The position numbers and the translations under genes are program-made. From a candidate division KSB1 bacterium (lineage in GTDB: Bacteria > Zhuqueibacterota > Zhuqueibacteria > Oceanimicrobiales > Oceanimicrobiaceae), in the NCBI GenBank assembly GCA_022562085.1, contig JADFPY010000004.1, positions 1 to 46,659 on the forward strand: a stretch of 46,659 bases of DNA, read 5' to 3'. Below the pieces are notes generated by a model. The model ran no database searches. It had not been told where the DNA came from and saw only the letters and a list, made by a program, of their open reading frames with translations. Positions 1 to 8,566 of the stretch are shown piece after piece (position 1 is the first letter of the stretch; every line of letters begins with the position of its first letter).

Positions 1-1
1 C

Positions 2-1501
2 GATTTGAGGCAGGCAATTGAAAACGTACATTTCCCGAAGGATAAGGATTTTTTGAGAACTGCACGGAAAAGGCTAAAATTTGACGAACTTTTTTATCTC
101 GAACTGATGCTGGCTTATCGGAAAAAAAGTGTTGAAATCAAACGGAAAGGCATCGAATTTCTCAAAGTTGGCGAGCGGACAAAAAAGCTGATTGAGTCGC
201 TGCCATTTGAACTTACCGCCGCGCAGAAAAAAGTTATTCGGGAGATTCGTGACGATATGAAAAAAGATTCTCCCATGAACCGGTTGCTGCAAGGTGATGT
301 CGGCTCCGGGAAAACCATCGTGGCATTGATTTGCATGATGATGTCTATTGAAAACGGCTACCAGGGCGCGCTGATGGCGCCAACGGAAATCCTGGCCGAG
401 CAGCACTACCTGACTATTCAAAACCTCCTTGAAGAGTTGGGAATAAAAGTGGTCCTCCTTGTCGGCGCGCAAAGAAAAAGTGAACGCGAAGAAGTTTTGA
501 GGTGTATTAAGGCGGGAGAAGCCGAAATCGTGGTCGGAACTCATGCTTTGATTCAGGAGGGGGTGGAATTCAAGCAGCTTGGTCTGGTCGTGGTTGATGA
601 ACAGCACCGTTTTGGAGTCATGCAGCGCGCGACTCTGATCGAAAAAGGCTTGACCCCGGACGTTTTGGTTATGACGGCAACTCCGATCCCAAGAACGCTG
701 TCACTGACGCTTTACGGTGATCTCGATTTTTCAATCATCGACGAACTGCCGCCGGGAAGAAAACCGATCAAGACACACTGGCGCAGCGACAAAAAACGCA
801 GCGAGATTTACAAATTTACCAAGGAGAAAATTGAAGAGGGCGCCCAGGTTTATATCGTTTTTCCACTCATCGAGGAGTCGGAGAGAATAGATTTAAAAGC
901 AGCGATTGAAAATTATGAAAACCTGAAAGAAGGAATTTTCTCGAATTTTTCAGTGGGCCTGCTGCATGGTCGCATGAAAAGCGCTGAAAAAGAAGAGGTC
1001 ATGTCGCAGTTTAAGGCCGGTGAAATTCAGATTTTGGTTAGCACAACAGTCATTGAAGTTGGCGTGGATGTCCCGAACGCGACCATCATGATCGTCGAAA
1101 ATGCAGAGCGTTTCGGTTTACCGCAAATGCACCAACTGCGTGGACGAGTCGGCCGGGGAGAAAAAGAATCTTATTGTTTTTTAATCGCGACCTACCCAAT
1201 TTCCAAGGAGGCTAAAACCCGCTTAAGCACTTTAGCAGAAACCAACGACGGCTTCAAAATAGCCGAAGTCGACCTGCAAATTCGCGGTCCAGGCGAATTT
1301 TTTGGCACTCGGCAGCACGGCTTGCCGGAACTGCGGATCGCGGATATTGTTAAAGACACCGAGCTTTTGCTAAAAGCCCGCGACGAAGCTTTTGATTTGG
1401 CGCGAAAAAACAAGCAAATTCTGAACACGGAAAATATGCCGGCTCGAGTGCAGTTTTTTAAAAATTATCGGGATAAGATGGAATTGTCGCGGGTGGGGTA
1501 A
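2..1501 (+). CDS. recG: ATP-dependent DNA helicase RecG (5' end outside window)
   Basis: RecG remodels stalled replication forks and Holliday junctions. The frame is open from base 2, so the gene starts before the window; about 499 residues remain of a usual 690-700, so most of the N-terminal wedge domain is missing. Visible motifs are Walker A GDVGSGKT, the SF2 motif APTEILAEQH, the DEQH box (VVDEQHRFGV), MTATPIPRTL, the motif STTVIEVGVDVPNA and the RecG-type QLRGRVGRG, followed by the C-terminal region RGPGEFFGTRQHG. The stop lies directly before a heptanucleotide repeat block. Identity is secure; the only odd point is the truncation by the window edge. Confidence 0.96.
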   Translation, partial: DLRQAIENVHFPKDKDFLRTARKRLKFDELFYLELMLAYRKKSVEIKRKGIEFLKVGERTKKLIESLPFELTAAQKKVIREIRDDMKKDSPMNRLLQGDVGSGKTIVALICMMMSIENGYQGALMAPTEILAEQHYLTIQNLLEELGIKVVLLVGAQRKSEREEVLRCIKAGEAEIVVGTHALIQEGVEFKQLGLVVVDEQHRFGVMQRATLIEKGLTPDVLVMTATPIPRTLSLTLYGDLDFSIIDELPPGRKPIKTHWRSDKKRSEIYKFTKEKIEEGAQVYIVFPLIEESERIDLKAAIENYENLKEGIFSNFSVGLLHGRMKSAEKEEVMSQFKAGEIQILVSTTVIEVGVDVPNATIMIVENAERFGLPQMHQLRGRVGRGEKESYCFLIATYPISKEAKTRLSTLAETNDGFKIAEVDLQIRGPGEFFGTRQHGLPELRIADIVKDTELLLKARDEAFDLARKNKQILNTENMPARVQFFKNYRDKMELSRVG

Positions 1502-1650
1502 CTGGATGCTCGATGCTCGATGCTCGATGCTGGATGCTGGATGCTGGATGCTGGATTCTGGATGGTTGTTGTATTTTTCGAGCATCAGGCAACCAGCATC
1601 GAGAAACAAGCAACCAACATCGAGAAGAAACAAGCAACCAGCATCAATTA
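1502..1650. repeat. Heptad tandem repeat with inverted partner repeats
   Basis: Nine consecutive 7-bp units (CTGGATG, CTCGATG and one CTGGATT) fill 1502-1564. From about 1586 three longer units follow, each containing CAACCARCATC with CGAGAA after the first two; these are reverse complements of the heptads, so a transcript could fold into a large imperfect hairpin. The block sits between the recG stop and the ribosome-binding site (GGAGG, 1686-1690) of the next gene. There is no T-run, so it is not a standard terminator. It can be read as a 66-residue open frame, but that translation (repeats of MLDAGCW) is repeat noise. Confidence 0.85.
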
Positions 1651-1701
1651 CAAGATTGAGGGTTTACCAATACAACTAAGATTTTGGAGGTACTTACCTA
1701 A

Positions 1702-4545
1702 ATGGAACATCAGAAACTAAATAAAATAATCGGATTCGCGGTATTGGTCATTTCATTAATTGTTTATGGGAAAACCGTTGCACCGACAACCTCTTATTGG
1801 GACTGCGGCGAATTTATTAGCAGCTCATATATTCTGGGGGTTCCACATCCCCCCGGAGCGCCGCTTCATGTATTAGTGGGTCGAGTGTTCACTATGATTC
1901 CGGATTGGCTAATTTCAGACATCGGTTTGCGGGTAAATATAATTTCTGTTTTAGTGAGCGCCCTTTCTGTAATGTTTGCTTATTTGATCATCGTGCGCTT
2001 GATTAGAGAATTTAAAGGCATCCCCGAAACAGTTGATCAGAAAATCAATATTTATACCGCCGGTGTCATTGGGGCCTTAGGCTTTGCCTTGACCGACTCG
2101 CAGTGGTTTAACGCGGTTGAAGCTGAAGTTTATGCAGTTTCCATATTTTTTACAACTATTGTTGTCTGGCTGATTTTGGTCTGGTTGGAGAAAGCCGAAA
2201 ACCCAGTGAGTGACAAAATTTTAGTGTTAATCGCTTATTTGATCGGCTTAGCTACCGGCGTGCATTTGCTCAATATTTTAGCAATTCCCACCTTGTTTTT
2301 GATTGTTTATTTTAAAAAAGCGGAGTTAAATATAAAAACATTCTCTCTTTGGGCGGCGGGTGCTATCGCTGCTTTTGCCGCCATTTACCCAGGCATCGTC
2401 AAAGGAATACCATGGCTGCTGAATAAGTTCTCCTTTCTGGCGATTGGATTGGTCACGCTTGGTGTCTTATTTGCCATCGTTTATGCCGTCCAAAATCAAA
2501 AGCGGTTAGTAAGTCTGGCCTTAATGAGCATCTTACTTGTCACTGTTGGCTATTCTACCTACACGGCTCTCTACATCCGTTCAGACATGCATCCGGCGAT
2601 CAACGAAAACCATCCTAATACTCCTAAAAAATTTGTTAGTTACCTCAACCGTGAGCAGTACGGTGAGTTGACTTTTTTCCCCCGTCGATATCCAGGTCTT
2701 CCATCGAAACAAGCTTTTGAAGCTACTCGATCCGGTAGCTACGCCAAACATGATTTTGGCAAGCAGGTGAAGCATTTGTGGAATTACCAGATTAAGAAGA
2801 TGTATATCCGTTACTTTGGCTGGCAATTCATTGGAAAGGGCACAACGCTTGGGCCTGACAATTATATCGTTGAAGTCCTTTCTGGCAAAGGTTTAATGGG
2901 TTGGCCATTTTTGATCGGTTTAATCGGCATGTTTTTTCACTTTCGCCGGGATTGGAAGCGTGCGTCCTCGATTCTGACTTTATTCATTATGACCGGTATC
3001 GCGATCACAATTTACCTCAATCAGGAGGACCCGCAGCCGCGGGAACGAGACTACGCTTATGTCGGCTCGTTTTTCGCTTTTTCAATTTGGATTGGCATGG
3101 GCGTAAGTGCGATTCTGGAATTGGTACAAAACGCATTTAGACAAAACTCTCCTTTGAGAAAAGTGGGAATTGGCCTGACTATTCTTCTTTTAATTATGGC
3201 AGTACCATCCAACTTGTATTTACATAACGCCCACCCGCATGACCGAAGCGGGAATTACGTTGCCTTTGACTATTCTTACAATATTCTACAGTCTTGCGAA
3301 GCCAATGCAATTCTTTTTACAAACGGGGATAACGATACCTTTCCTTTGTGGTATTTGCAATACGTGGAAGACATTCGCCGGGACGTTCGTGTGGTCAATT
3401 TGAGCCTGCTGAACACCCCCTGGTATATAAAACAGCTTCGTGATGAAGAGCCGAAAGTTCCGATTGCTTTAACCAATACTCAAATAGATCAGTTGGGACC
3501 GGCATTGTGGTCTGAACCAAAGATGGCGAGAATCGAGGTGCCGCGTGACAAATTAATTGGACAGTTCGAAAAGGCCGAAGACAATGCCTCTTTCTTAATT
3601 GAAAATGTTCCTCAAAACCCGGCTATCGAGTTTGAACTTGTACATACCAAAATTATCCAGGGCCACAAGGTTCTACTGGTGCAAGATCGCATGATTATTC
3701 ATATTCTCGCTGCCAATAAATTTAAGAAGCCGGTTTATTTTGCAGTGACAGTTTCGCCGACAAATATGCTCAACCTGGATAATCGTCGAAATGTCAAAGA
3801 TTCGAAGAACTATTTGCGTATGGACGGACTGGCTTTTCGGGTTATGCCTTATGGAGGCCCCAAGAATGATTTTATCTCGCCGGTAAAACTCGAGGCCAAT
3901 TTATTCGAGCATTTCAAATATCGCAACTTAGACAATCCGGAAGTTTATTTTAATAATAATATCCTTGGCCTCTTGCAAAATTATCGCTCTGCGTTTTTGA
4001 GACTCACCAATTATTACCGGACTCAAGGTCTGACTCAAAATAACAAAGAAAAGGCTTTAGCCGTTTTACAAAAAATGGATGAAGTTATGCCTGAAGAAGT
4101 CATTCCACTAAGGGACTTCCGTCTCTCGTTAAATTTTGGCCAGATGTATTCGGATTTCGGCAACCCCCAGGGTTTGGAAGATCGTCTTGACAAGATTTCG
4201 AAAATTTATAACCTGCGGACGATTGACCAACTTTACATAGCGGAATTTTATGCCCAGATTTTGAAAAACGATGCCAAGGCGGAATCACTTGCGGTTTCAT
4301 TGAGGGAAGAAAACCCGGAGACCAGAGAGATCTATCTCTGGCTGGCCAGCCATTATACAAGATCCAGGCGTTTTGATGACGGAATTCAGGTCTTGGAAAA
4401 ATGGATGAATGATCACCCGGAAGATCTTATTGTGAAAAAGGAACTAACAGAATTGCAGGCTTTTGCCAGCGCAAATGACAGTTTGAATATTTCGAATAGC
4501 AGCAGCGATTCCAGTTCTGCAAAAGATTCAAATGATAACCCTTAA
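1702..4545 (+). CDS. DUF2723 / GT117-type multispanning glycosyltransferase
   Basis: This is a 947-residue membrane protein. The N-terminal signature SYWDCGEFISSSYILGVPHP and PPGAPLHVLVGR is diagnostic of DUF2723, now called glycosyltransferase family 117, believed to transfer sugars from lipid-linked donors onto proteins or glycans outside the cytoplasmic membrane. Around ten hydrophobic segments occupy roughly residues 8-500. The acidic NGDNDTFPLWYLQ motif follows, then a soluble C-terminal half ending in TPR-like helices and a Ser/Asp-rich tail. The start has a strong GGAGG site 11 bases upstream. It heads a run of glycan genes, so a role in surface glycosylation is inferred; substrate and acceptor are unknown. 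Confidence 0.85.
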   Translation: MEHQKLNKIIGFAVLVISLIVYGKTVAPTTSYWDCGEFISSSYILGVPHPPGAPLHVLVGRVFTMIPDWLISDIGLRVNIISVLVSALSVMFAYLIIVRLIREFKGIPETVDQKINIYTAGVIGALGFALTDSQWFNAVEAEVYAVSIFFTTIVVWLILVWLEKAENPVSDKILVLIAYLIGLATGVHLLNILAIPTLFLIVYFKKAELNIKTFSLWAAGAIAAFAAIYPGIVKGIPWLLNKFSFLAIGLVTLGVLFAIVYAVQNQKRLVSLALMSILLVTVGYSTYTALYIRSDMHPAINENHPNTPKKFVSYLNREQYGELTFFPRRYPGLPSKQAFEATRSGSYAKHDFGKQVKHLWNYQIKKMYIRYFGWQFIGKGTTLGPDNYIVEVLSGKGLMGWPFLIGLIGMFFHFRRDWKRASSILTLFIMTGIAITIYLNQEDPQPRERDYAYVGSFFAFSIWIGMGVSAILELVQNAFRQNSPLRKVGIGLTILLLIMAVPSNLYLHNAHPHDRSGNYVAFDYSYNILQSCEANAILFTNGDNDTFPLWYLQYVEDIRRDVRVVNLSLLNTPWYIKQLRDEEPKVPIALTNTQIDQLGPALWSEPKMARIEVPRDKLIGQFEKAEDNASFLIENVPQNPAIEFELVHTKIIQGHKVLLVQDRMIIHILAANKFKKPVYFAVTVSPTNMLNLDNRRNVKDSKNYLRMDGLAFRVMPYGGPKNDFISPVKLEANLFEHFKYRNLDNPEVYFNNNILGLLQNYRSAFLRLTNYYRTQGLTQNNKEKALAVLQKMDEVMPEEVIPLRDFRLSLNFGQMYSDFGNPQGLEDRLDKISKIYNLRTIDQLYIAEFYAQILKNDAKAESLAVSLREENPETREIYLWLASHYTRSRRFDDGIQVLEKWMNDHPEDLIVKKELTELQAFASANDSLNISNSSSDSSSAKDSNDNP

Positions 4546-4565
4546 ATTGCTTTGAAGCTTTTTCT

Positions 4566-5606
4566 ATGACGGGGAAGCCGCTGGTTTCTATAATCATACC
4601 TCATTTTAAGGGGAGGGAAATTCTTCGTAACTGTTTAGAAGCGGTAGAAAAAACGAAGTACCAAAATAAAGAAGTAATTATTGTAAATAACGCTTCGACC
4701 GACGGCAGCGTGGATGATATTCATCACTCTTTTCCCTGGGCGCTACTGGTCAATAATGAAAAAAATCTGGGGTATGCGGGCGGATGCAATTCGGGGCTGG
4801 TAAGTGCTTCCGGCGAATATATTCTTTTTCTGAACAACGACACCGTTTTTGAACCCGACTGGCTTTCTGTTCTCGTTGAGGTTTGTGAGGAAGATGAAAA
4901 GATTGCTGCCTGCCAGCCGAAAATTCGCTCTTTGGTTAACCGGGAAATGTTTGACTATGCAGGCGCTGCCGGCGGCCTGATCGATATTTTTGGCTACCCG
5001 TTTGCAAAGGGAAGACTCTTTTTTACCTTAGAAAAGGATGAACAGCAGTATGATGACACTGGCGATATTTTCTGGGCGTCGGGAACCGCGACTTTGATTC
5101 GGAAATCCGTGCTTGATGAGGTGGGTTCTTTTGATGAAGATTTTTTCGCCCACATGGAGGAAATTGATCTGAATTGGCGCATGCATCTTGCCGGTTACCG
5201 GGTTGTGGCTGTGCCAGAGGCTATTGTTTATCACAACGCAGGTTCGACGCTGAAGCCGGATTCCCCTAAAAAAATTTACTTGAATCATCGCAATAGCCTG
5301 GTCATGATTTTGAAGAATTATGGGCTGAAGAATTTGCTTTGGATTATTCCGGTTCGCGTTAGTCTTGAATTTTTGTCGATAGTTTATGCTCTTCTAAAGT
5401 TAGACTTTGTCCGGCTGAAGGGCGGCTTTCTCGCTCTGATTTATGTTCTCTTCAATTTTTTTAGAATTGTTGGAAAGCGCAAGCAAGTTCAGCGTCTTCG
5501 AAAAGTTCCGGATTCCGAAATCTTCAAGAAGATGTACCGGGGCAGCATAGTTTTTGAATATTTCGTTCGGGGTATTCGCAGAGCCAGGGATTTGAAACTT
5601 AAATAG
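4566..5606 (+). CDS. GT2 family glycosyltransferase (rhamnosyltransferase-like)
   Basis: A 346-residue inverting GT-A glycosyltransferase. It opens with VSIIIPHFKGREILRNCLEA, carries the nucleotide-sugar motif VNNASTDGS, the metal-binding region LFLNNDTVFEPDW, the acceptor-side FWASGTATLIRKSVLDEVG, and EEIDLNWR with the catalytic acidic residues. A hydrophobic stretch near residues 255-300 suggests membrane association of the C-terminus. It begins 20 bases after the GT117 gene and almost abuts the methyltransferase, so it is probably cotranscribed with both. Family is clear; the sugar transferred cannot be told. Confidence 0.88.
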   Translation: MTGKPLVSIIIPHFKGREILRNCLEAVEKTKYQNKEVIIVNNASTDGSVDDIHHSFPWALLVNNEKNLGYAGGCNSGLVSASGEYILFLNNDTVFEPDWLSVLVEVCEEDEKIAACQPKIRSLVNREMFDYAGAAGGLIDIFGYPFAKGRLFFTLEKDEQQYDDTGDIFWASGTATLIRKSVLDEVGSFDEDFFAHMEEIDLNWRMHLAGYRVVAVPEAIVYHNAGSTLKPDSPKKIYLNHRNSLVMILKNYGLKNLLWIIPVRVSLEFLSIVYALLKLDFVRLKGGFLALIYVLFNFFRIVGKRKQVQRLRKVPDSEIFKKMYRGSIVFEYFVRGIRRARDLKLK

Positions 5607-5611
5607 AATCA

Positions 5612-6580
5612 TTGAGTTTAGAATTTGAAAAGATAAATTGTCCGCTTTGTGGTTGTGAGAAAAACGAATTATTTCTCAAGACTCAGGATCGCTTTAAATT
5701 AAATGGTGAATTAAAATTCGAAATTGCAGCCTGTTCTGAGTGTAAGTTTACATTCTTAAATCCGAGACCCAAACCCGAATCGATTTCAGCGTTTTATGAA
5801 AGTGAGGATTACCAACCTTTTTTATCGATTCAATCAGGTTTAAATTTCTGGGATAGAATTTACCTCACAGTTAGAAGTTTCACTTTAACGAATAAACGCC
5901 GTAAAATTTCCAAGTTAAAACGCGGCGGCCGACTTTTGGACATCGGGTGTGGCACCGGAGAATTTTTGCATGAAATGCAAGACCACGGCTGGCAGGTTGA
6001 AGGATTGGAGATGGACGAAAAAGCTGCTGAGTTTGCGAGAACCGAAAATAACCTGAGTGTCCAAACGCTGGAACTGCAGGATTGTGATTTTCCCGATCAG
6101 AGTTTTGATGTGATTACATTGTGGCACGTTTTGGAGCATCTTTACGATCCGAAAGAAAGTTTGAAAAAAATGCGAAACTTTTTAAAAGATGGTGGATTTA
6201 TTCTAATAGCGGTTCCAAATATTTCAAGTTTTGATGCTCGATTTTACAAAACCAATTGGGTCGCTCTGGATGCGCCGAGACACCTTTTTCACTTCACTCC
6301 TGAAACGATGAGTGTTTTTTGCAAAAGGGCTGGCTTAGGTATTCAAAAATTTTACCAGTTGCCTTTGGATGCATTTTTTAATTGTTTAATGAGTGAACGA
6401 ATTATTTTAAAAAACAGAATTTTGGGAACGCTGCTTTTCCCTTTGCATTTTCTCCGTGGGTTTTTGATTGCGAAAATTTCAATTTTTCAATCATTACGTC
6501 TGAGCAGACAAAAAAATCGCCTGGGGTCTTCAATTCTATATTTTGTGCAAAAACAGGAAAAATCTCATGACTTTATTTAA
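5612..6580 (+). CDS. Class I SAM methyltransferase with N-terminal zinc ribbon
   Basis: A 322-residue methyltransferase of the type found in glycan clusters. The N-terminus has a CPLCGCEKN...CSECKF four-cysteine ribbon, followed by the SAM-binding motif GGRLLDIGCGTGEFLHEM (about residue 110) and the post-motif DVITLWHVLEHLYDPKESL. A C-terminal region with aromatic and hydrophobic residues could contact a glycan or lipid. I take the TTG at 5612; no better in-frame start precedes the zinc ribbon. The 3' end overlaps the next gene's chosen start by 14 bases. Likely methylates a sugar or polysaccharide end, by context only. Confidence 0.85.
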   Translation: MSLEFEKINCPLCGCEKNELFLKTQDRFKLNGELKFEIAACSECKFTFLNPRPKPESISAFYESEDYQPFLSIQSGLNFWDRIYLTVRSFTLTNKRRKISKLKRGGRLLDIGCGTGEFLHEMQDHGWQVEGLEMDEKAAEFARTENNLSVQTLELQDCDFPDQSFDVITLWHVLEHLYDPKESLKKMRNFLKDGGFILIAVPNISSFDARFYKTNWVALDAPRHLFHFTPETMSVFCKRAGLGIQKFYQLPLDAFFNCLMSERIILKNRILGTLLFPLHFLRGFLIAKISIFQSLRLSRQKNRLGSSILYFVQKQEKSHDFI

Positions 6581-7622
6581 GTACGTAAAATGCTATTTGG
6601 CACCACTGCTCGCTGTTTTACTCTTTGCATGTTTTGGGAAACCTCCGGCCTCCGGGGAACACAATCAACTTTTTGTAGTGTCCGATCCGGATAATTGGGA
6701 GGTTCTGGAGTCATCTATAAAGGATGTTTTTGAAAAAGTGATCAAAACGCCTCAACCCGAAAAATTATTTGAAGTACACTGGATTCCCCCCGAAAAATTT
6801 AGCCAATTTGCTACAAGAAAAAATATCGTCATAATTGGCATCTTGAATTCAGAAGGGGAAATTAATGAGAAAGTCTCGGGCATGCTGTCCGCTGAAGTTA
6901 AAGCTAGGGTGGAGGATGGGTCCGCGTTTGTGTTTCCAAAAGAAAATCCCTGGGCAGAAAAACAACTATTGGTTGTTCTGGCGAGCACTGGTTTTTCTGA
7001 GCTGCAGGAAAAGCTGCAAGACAATAAAGATTATTTGTATCAGCTTTTCAAGAAAAAAGTTCTTGATGAAACCAGCGCTCAAATGTTTAGTCAGTTGGAG
7101 CAAACGGAGCTGTCGGATAAGTTGCTGCAGGATTATGGCTGGTCGGTCCGAATTCAACACGATTACATTATAAACATTGAACGAGTTCAAGACCGCTTTG
7201 TGATGTTACGCAGGAGTCTTCCGGGCCGCGAACGTTGGTTGTTCGTGCATTGGATTGAGAACGGCGATCCTACTCTCATAAATGAAGAATGGGCTATGAA
7301 TATCCGGGATAAGCTAACAAAGAAATTTTATGAGAATGATCTTATAGAGCGACAGCATACGGTATCTGAAGAGGTGGATTTTTTAGATAGACCCGCACTT
7401 ATGCTGGAAGGACTCTGGGGTAACGACGAAAAAATCGCCGGCGGTCCATTTCGGAATTACACTTTCTACGATGAACAATCCGGTAGAATTTACATTATTG
7501 ACGTTTCGGTTTGGTTTCCTAGAGGCCCAAAAGAACCATTTCTCCGCCAATTGGATATTATGGCACACACTTTTAAAACGGCAGATGAAGTGAGAAGCCA
7601 AGCAGAGAATGAGGTAAGTTAA
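6567..7622 (+). CDS. DUF4837 family lipoprotein
   Basis: About 351 residues. The ATG at 6567 is preferred over upstream TTG 6543 because AGGA lies nine bases before it and it gives a clean lipoprotein signal, MTLFKYVKCYL... ending in the lipobox LLFAC. The mature part is rich in aromatic and charged residues, with RRSLPGRERWLFVHW and FYDEQSGRIYIIDVSVWFPRGPKEPFLRQL, features I associate with DUF4837, a lipoprotein family of unknown function in FCB bacteria. It overlaps the methyltransferase gene upstream and ends two bases before purE. Probably anchored in the inner or outer membrane. No function can be assigned. Confidence 0.72.
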   Translation: MTLFKYVKCYLAPLLAVLLFACFGKPPASGEHNQLFVVSDPDNWEVLESSIKDVFEKVIKTPQPEKLFEVHWIPPEKFSQFATRKNIVIIGILNSEGEINEKVSGMLSAEVKARVEDGSAFVFPKENPWAEKQLLVVLASTGFSELQEKLQDNKDYLYQLFKKKVLDETSAQMFSQLEQTELSDKLLQDYGWSVRIQHDYIINIERVQDRFVMLRRSLPGRERWLFVHWIENGDPTLINEEWAMNIRDKLTKKFYENDLIERQHTVSEEVDFLDRPALMLEGLWGNDEKIAGGPFRNYTFYDEQSGRIYIIDVSVWFPRGPKEPFLRQLDIMAHTFKTADEVRSQAENEVS

Positions 7623-7623
7623 G

Positions 7624-8097
7624 ATGAACTCAAACAAACAACCGCTTGTGGCAATTTTAATGGGGAGCATATCGGATGACAGTGCTGCCGAAGAGTGCAA
7701 AAAATATTTTGACTATTTCAATATTCCTTTCGAAAAACACGTGCTTTCAGCACACCGAAACCCAAAAGAAACTTCCGAGTTTGCTGAAAAAGCTGAGGAA
7801 AATGGATTTAAAATTATCATTGGCATAGCTGGAATGGCTGCCCATTTACCAGGTGTGATTGCAGCACACACAAAGTTGCCGGTCATTGGGGTGCCAATGC
7901 CGGGTTCCCATCTAAACGGCGTTGATGCGCTGTACTCAGTTGTGCAAATGCCAAAGGGAGTTCCGGTTGCGACAGTGGCAATTGGCACGGCCGGGGCCGG
8001 CAATGCAGCGATTTTGTGTGCCCAAATTCTGGCGCTCAGCGACCCGGCTCTTAAGGAAAAATTAGCTGAATTTAAGAACCAGGGGTGCGAACTTTAA
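7624..8097 (+). CDS. purE: N5-carboxyaminoimidazole ribonucleotide mutase PurE
   Basis: A 157-residue class I PurE, which moves the carboxylate of N5-CAIR to make CAIR in purine synthesis. Typical motifs are MGSISDDS at the N-terminus (phosphate and active-site loop), the catalytic-histidine motif HVLSAHRNP, GIAGMAAHLPGVIAAHT, PVIGVPM, and VATVAIGTAGAGNAAIL. Length is normal. No purK is beside it; its neighbours are lipoproteins, so it looks transcriptionally appended to the glycan run. Its stop codon is embedded in an 11-bp perfect inverted repeat (8090-8114). Confidence 0.96.
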   Translation: MNSNKQPLVAILMGSISDDSAAEECKKYFDYFNIPFEKHVLSAHRNPKETSEFAEKAEENGFKIIIGIAGMAAHLPGVIAAHTKLPVIGVPMPGSHLNGVDALYSVVQMPKGVPVATVAIGTAGAGNAAILCAQILALSDPALKEKLAEFKNQGCEL

Positions 8098-8114
8098 ATT
8101 TCTAATTTAAAGTT
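8090..8114 (+). terminator. Perfect 11-bp inverted repeat over the purE stop
   Basis: Arms 8090-8100 and 8104-8114 are perfectly complementary with a TCT loop. The left arm contains the purE stop codon, and the right arm ends one base before the GAGG ribosome-binding site of the next lipoprotein gene. The stem is AT-rich and has no T-run after it, so it may be a weak terminator, an mRNA-end stabiliser, or a fold that modulates translation of the downstream gene. The structure itself is directly visible; function is inference. Confidence 0.5.
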
Positions 8115-8124
8115 GAGGTTAATT

Positions 8125-8529
8125 ATGAAAGCAATAAACTTTTTACTCCTCAGTTTAATAATCTCAATAGCATTTTCATGTGTAACGCCACAGCCCAAAA
8201 GCAGGGCTAATTTAGTCGCCAAAGGAAGAAATTCTAACCTAAACGGCTTTGGCGAAATCACAGGGCGTGTCATCGACTCGGAATCGAAGTACCTTTTACC
8301 GGGAGCGAATGTTATCCTTTTGGACACAAAGTTAGGGGCGGCAACTGATAGGACCGGTACATACAAAATTTCGAATGTACCGCCCGACACGTACACCATG
8401 AAAGCTTCTTTCATTGGTTTTATAAGTATTAAACATCAAGTGCAGGTTGAAGAAAACCGGACGATTGCCTTAGATTTTAATTTGGCGGTGGATCCTAATA
8501 TAGATATCATTATAGATACCATTATCTAA
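8125..8529 (+). CDS. Small CarboxypepD_reg-like lipoprotein
   Basis: A 134-residue protein. I choose ATG 8125, which has GAGG six bases upstream and begins a lipoprotein signal peptide (MKAINFLLLSLIISIAFSC, lipobox IAFSC), rather than the TTG at 8113. The mature chain is essentially one beta-sandwich of the CarboxypepD_reg-like type, with GRVIDSES, LPGANVILLDTKLGAATD, GTYKISNVPPDTYTMKASFIGF. That domain is usually the N-terminal part of TonB-dependent receptors or SusC-like proteins; here it stands alone with an acidic, Ile-rich tail. Role unknown, presumably periplasmic or outer-membrane. Confidence 0.8.
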   Translation: MKAINFLLLSLIISIAFSCVTPQPKSRANLVAKGRNSNLNGFGEITGRVIDSESKYLLPGANVILLDTKLGAATDRTGTYKISNVPPDTYTMKASFIGFISIKHQVQVEENRTIALDFNLAVDPNIDIIIDTII

Positions 8530-8566
8530 ACGTTTCAAAGTCAAAGTATAAGCTGAGAATTTAACC

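Noticed and set aside
1502-1650. Possible CRISPR array
   Set aside because: Units are 7 bp and contiguous without unique spacers, and the longer units are degenerate; no cas gene is nearby.
1520-1720. 66-residue plus-strand open frame after recG
   Set aside because: It is a translation of the heptad repeat array (MLDAGCW repeats) and lies upstream of a well-defined ribosome-binding site for the next gene; not a protein gene.
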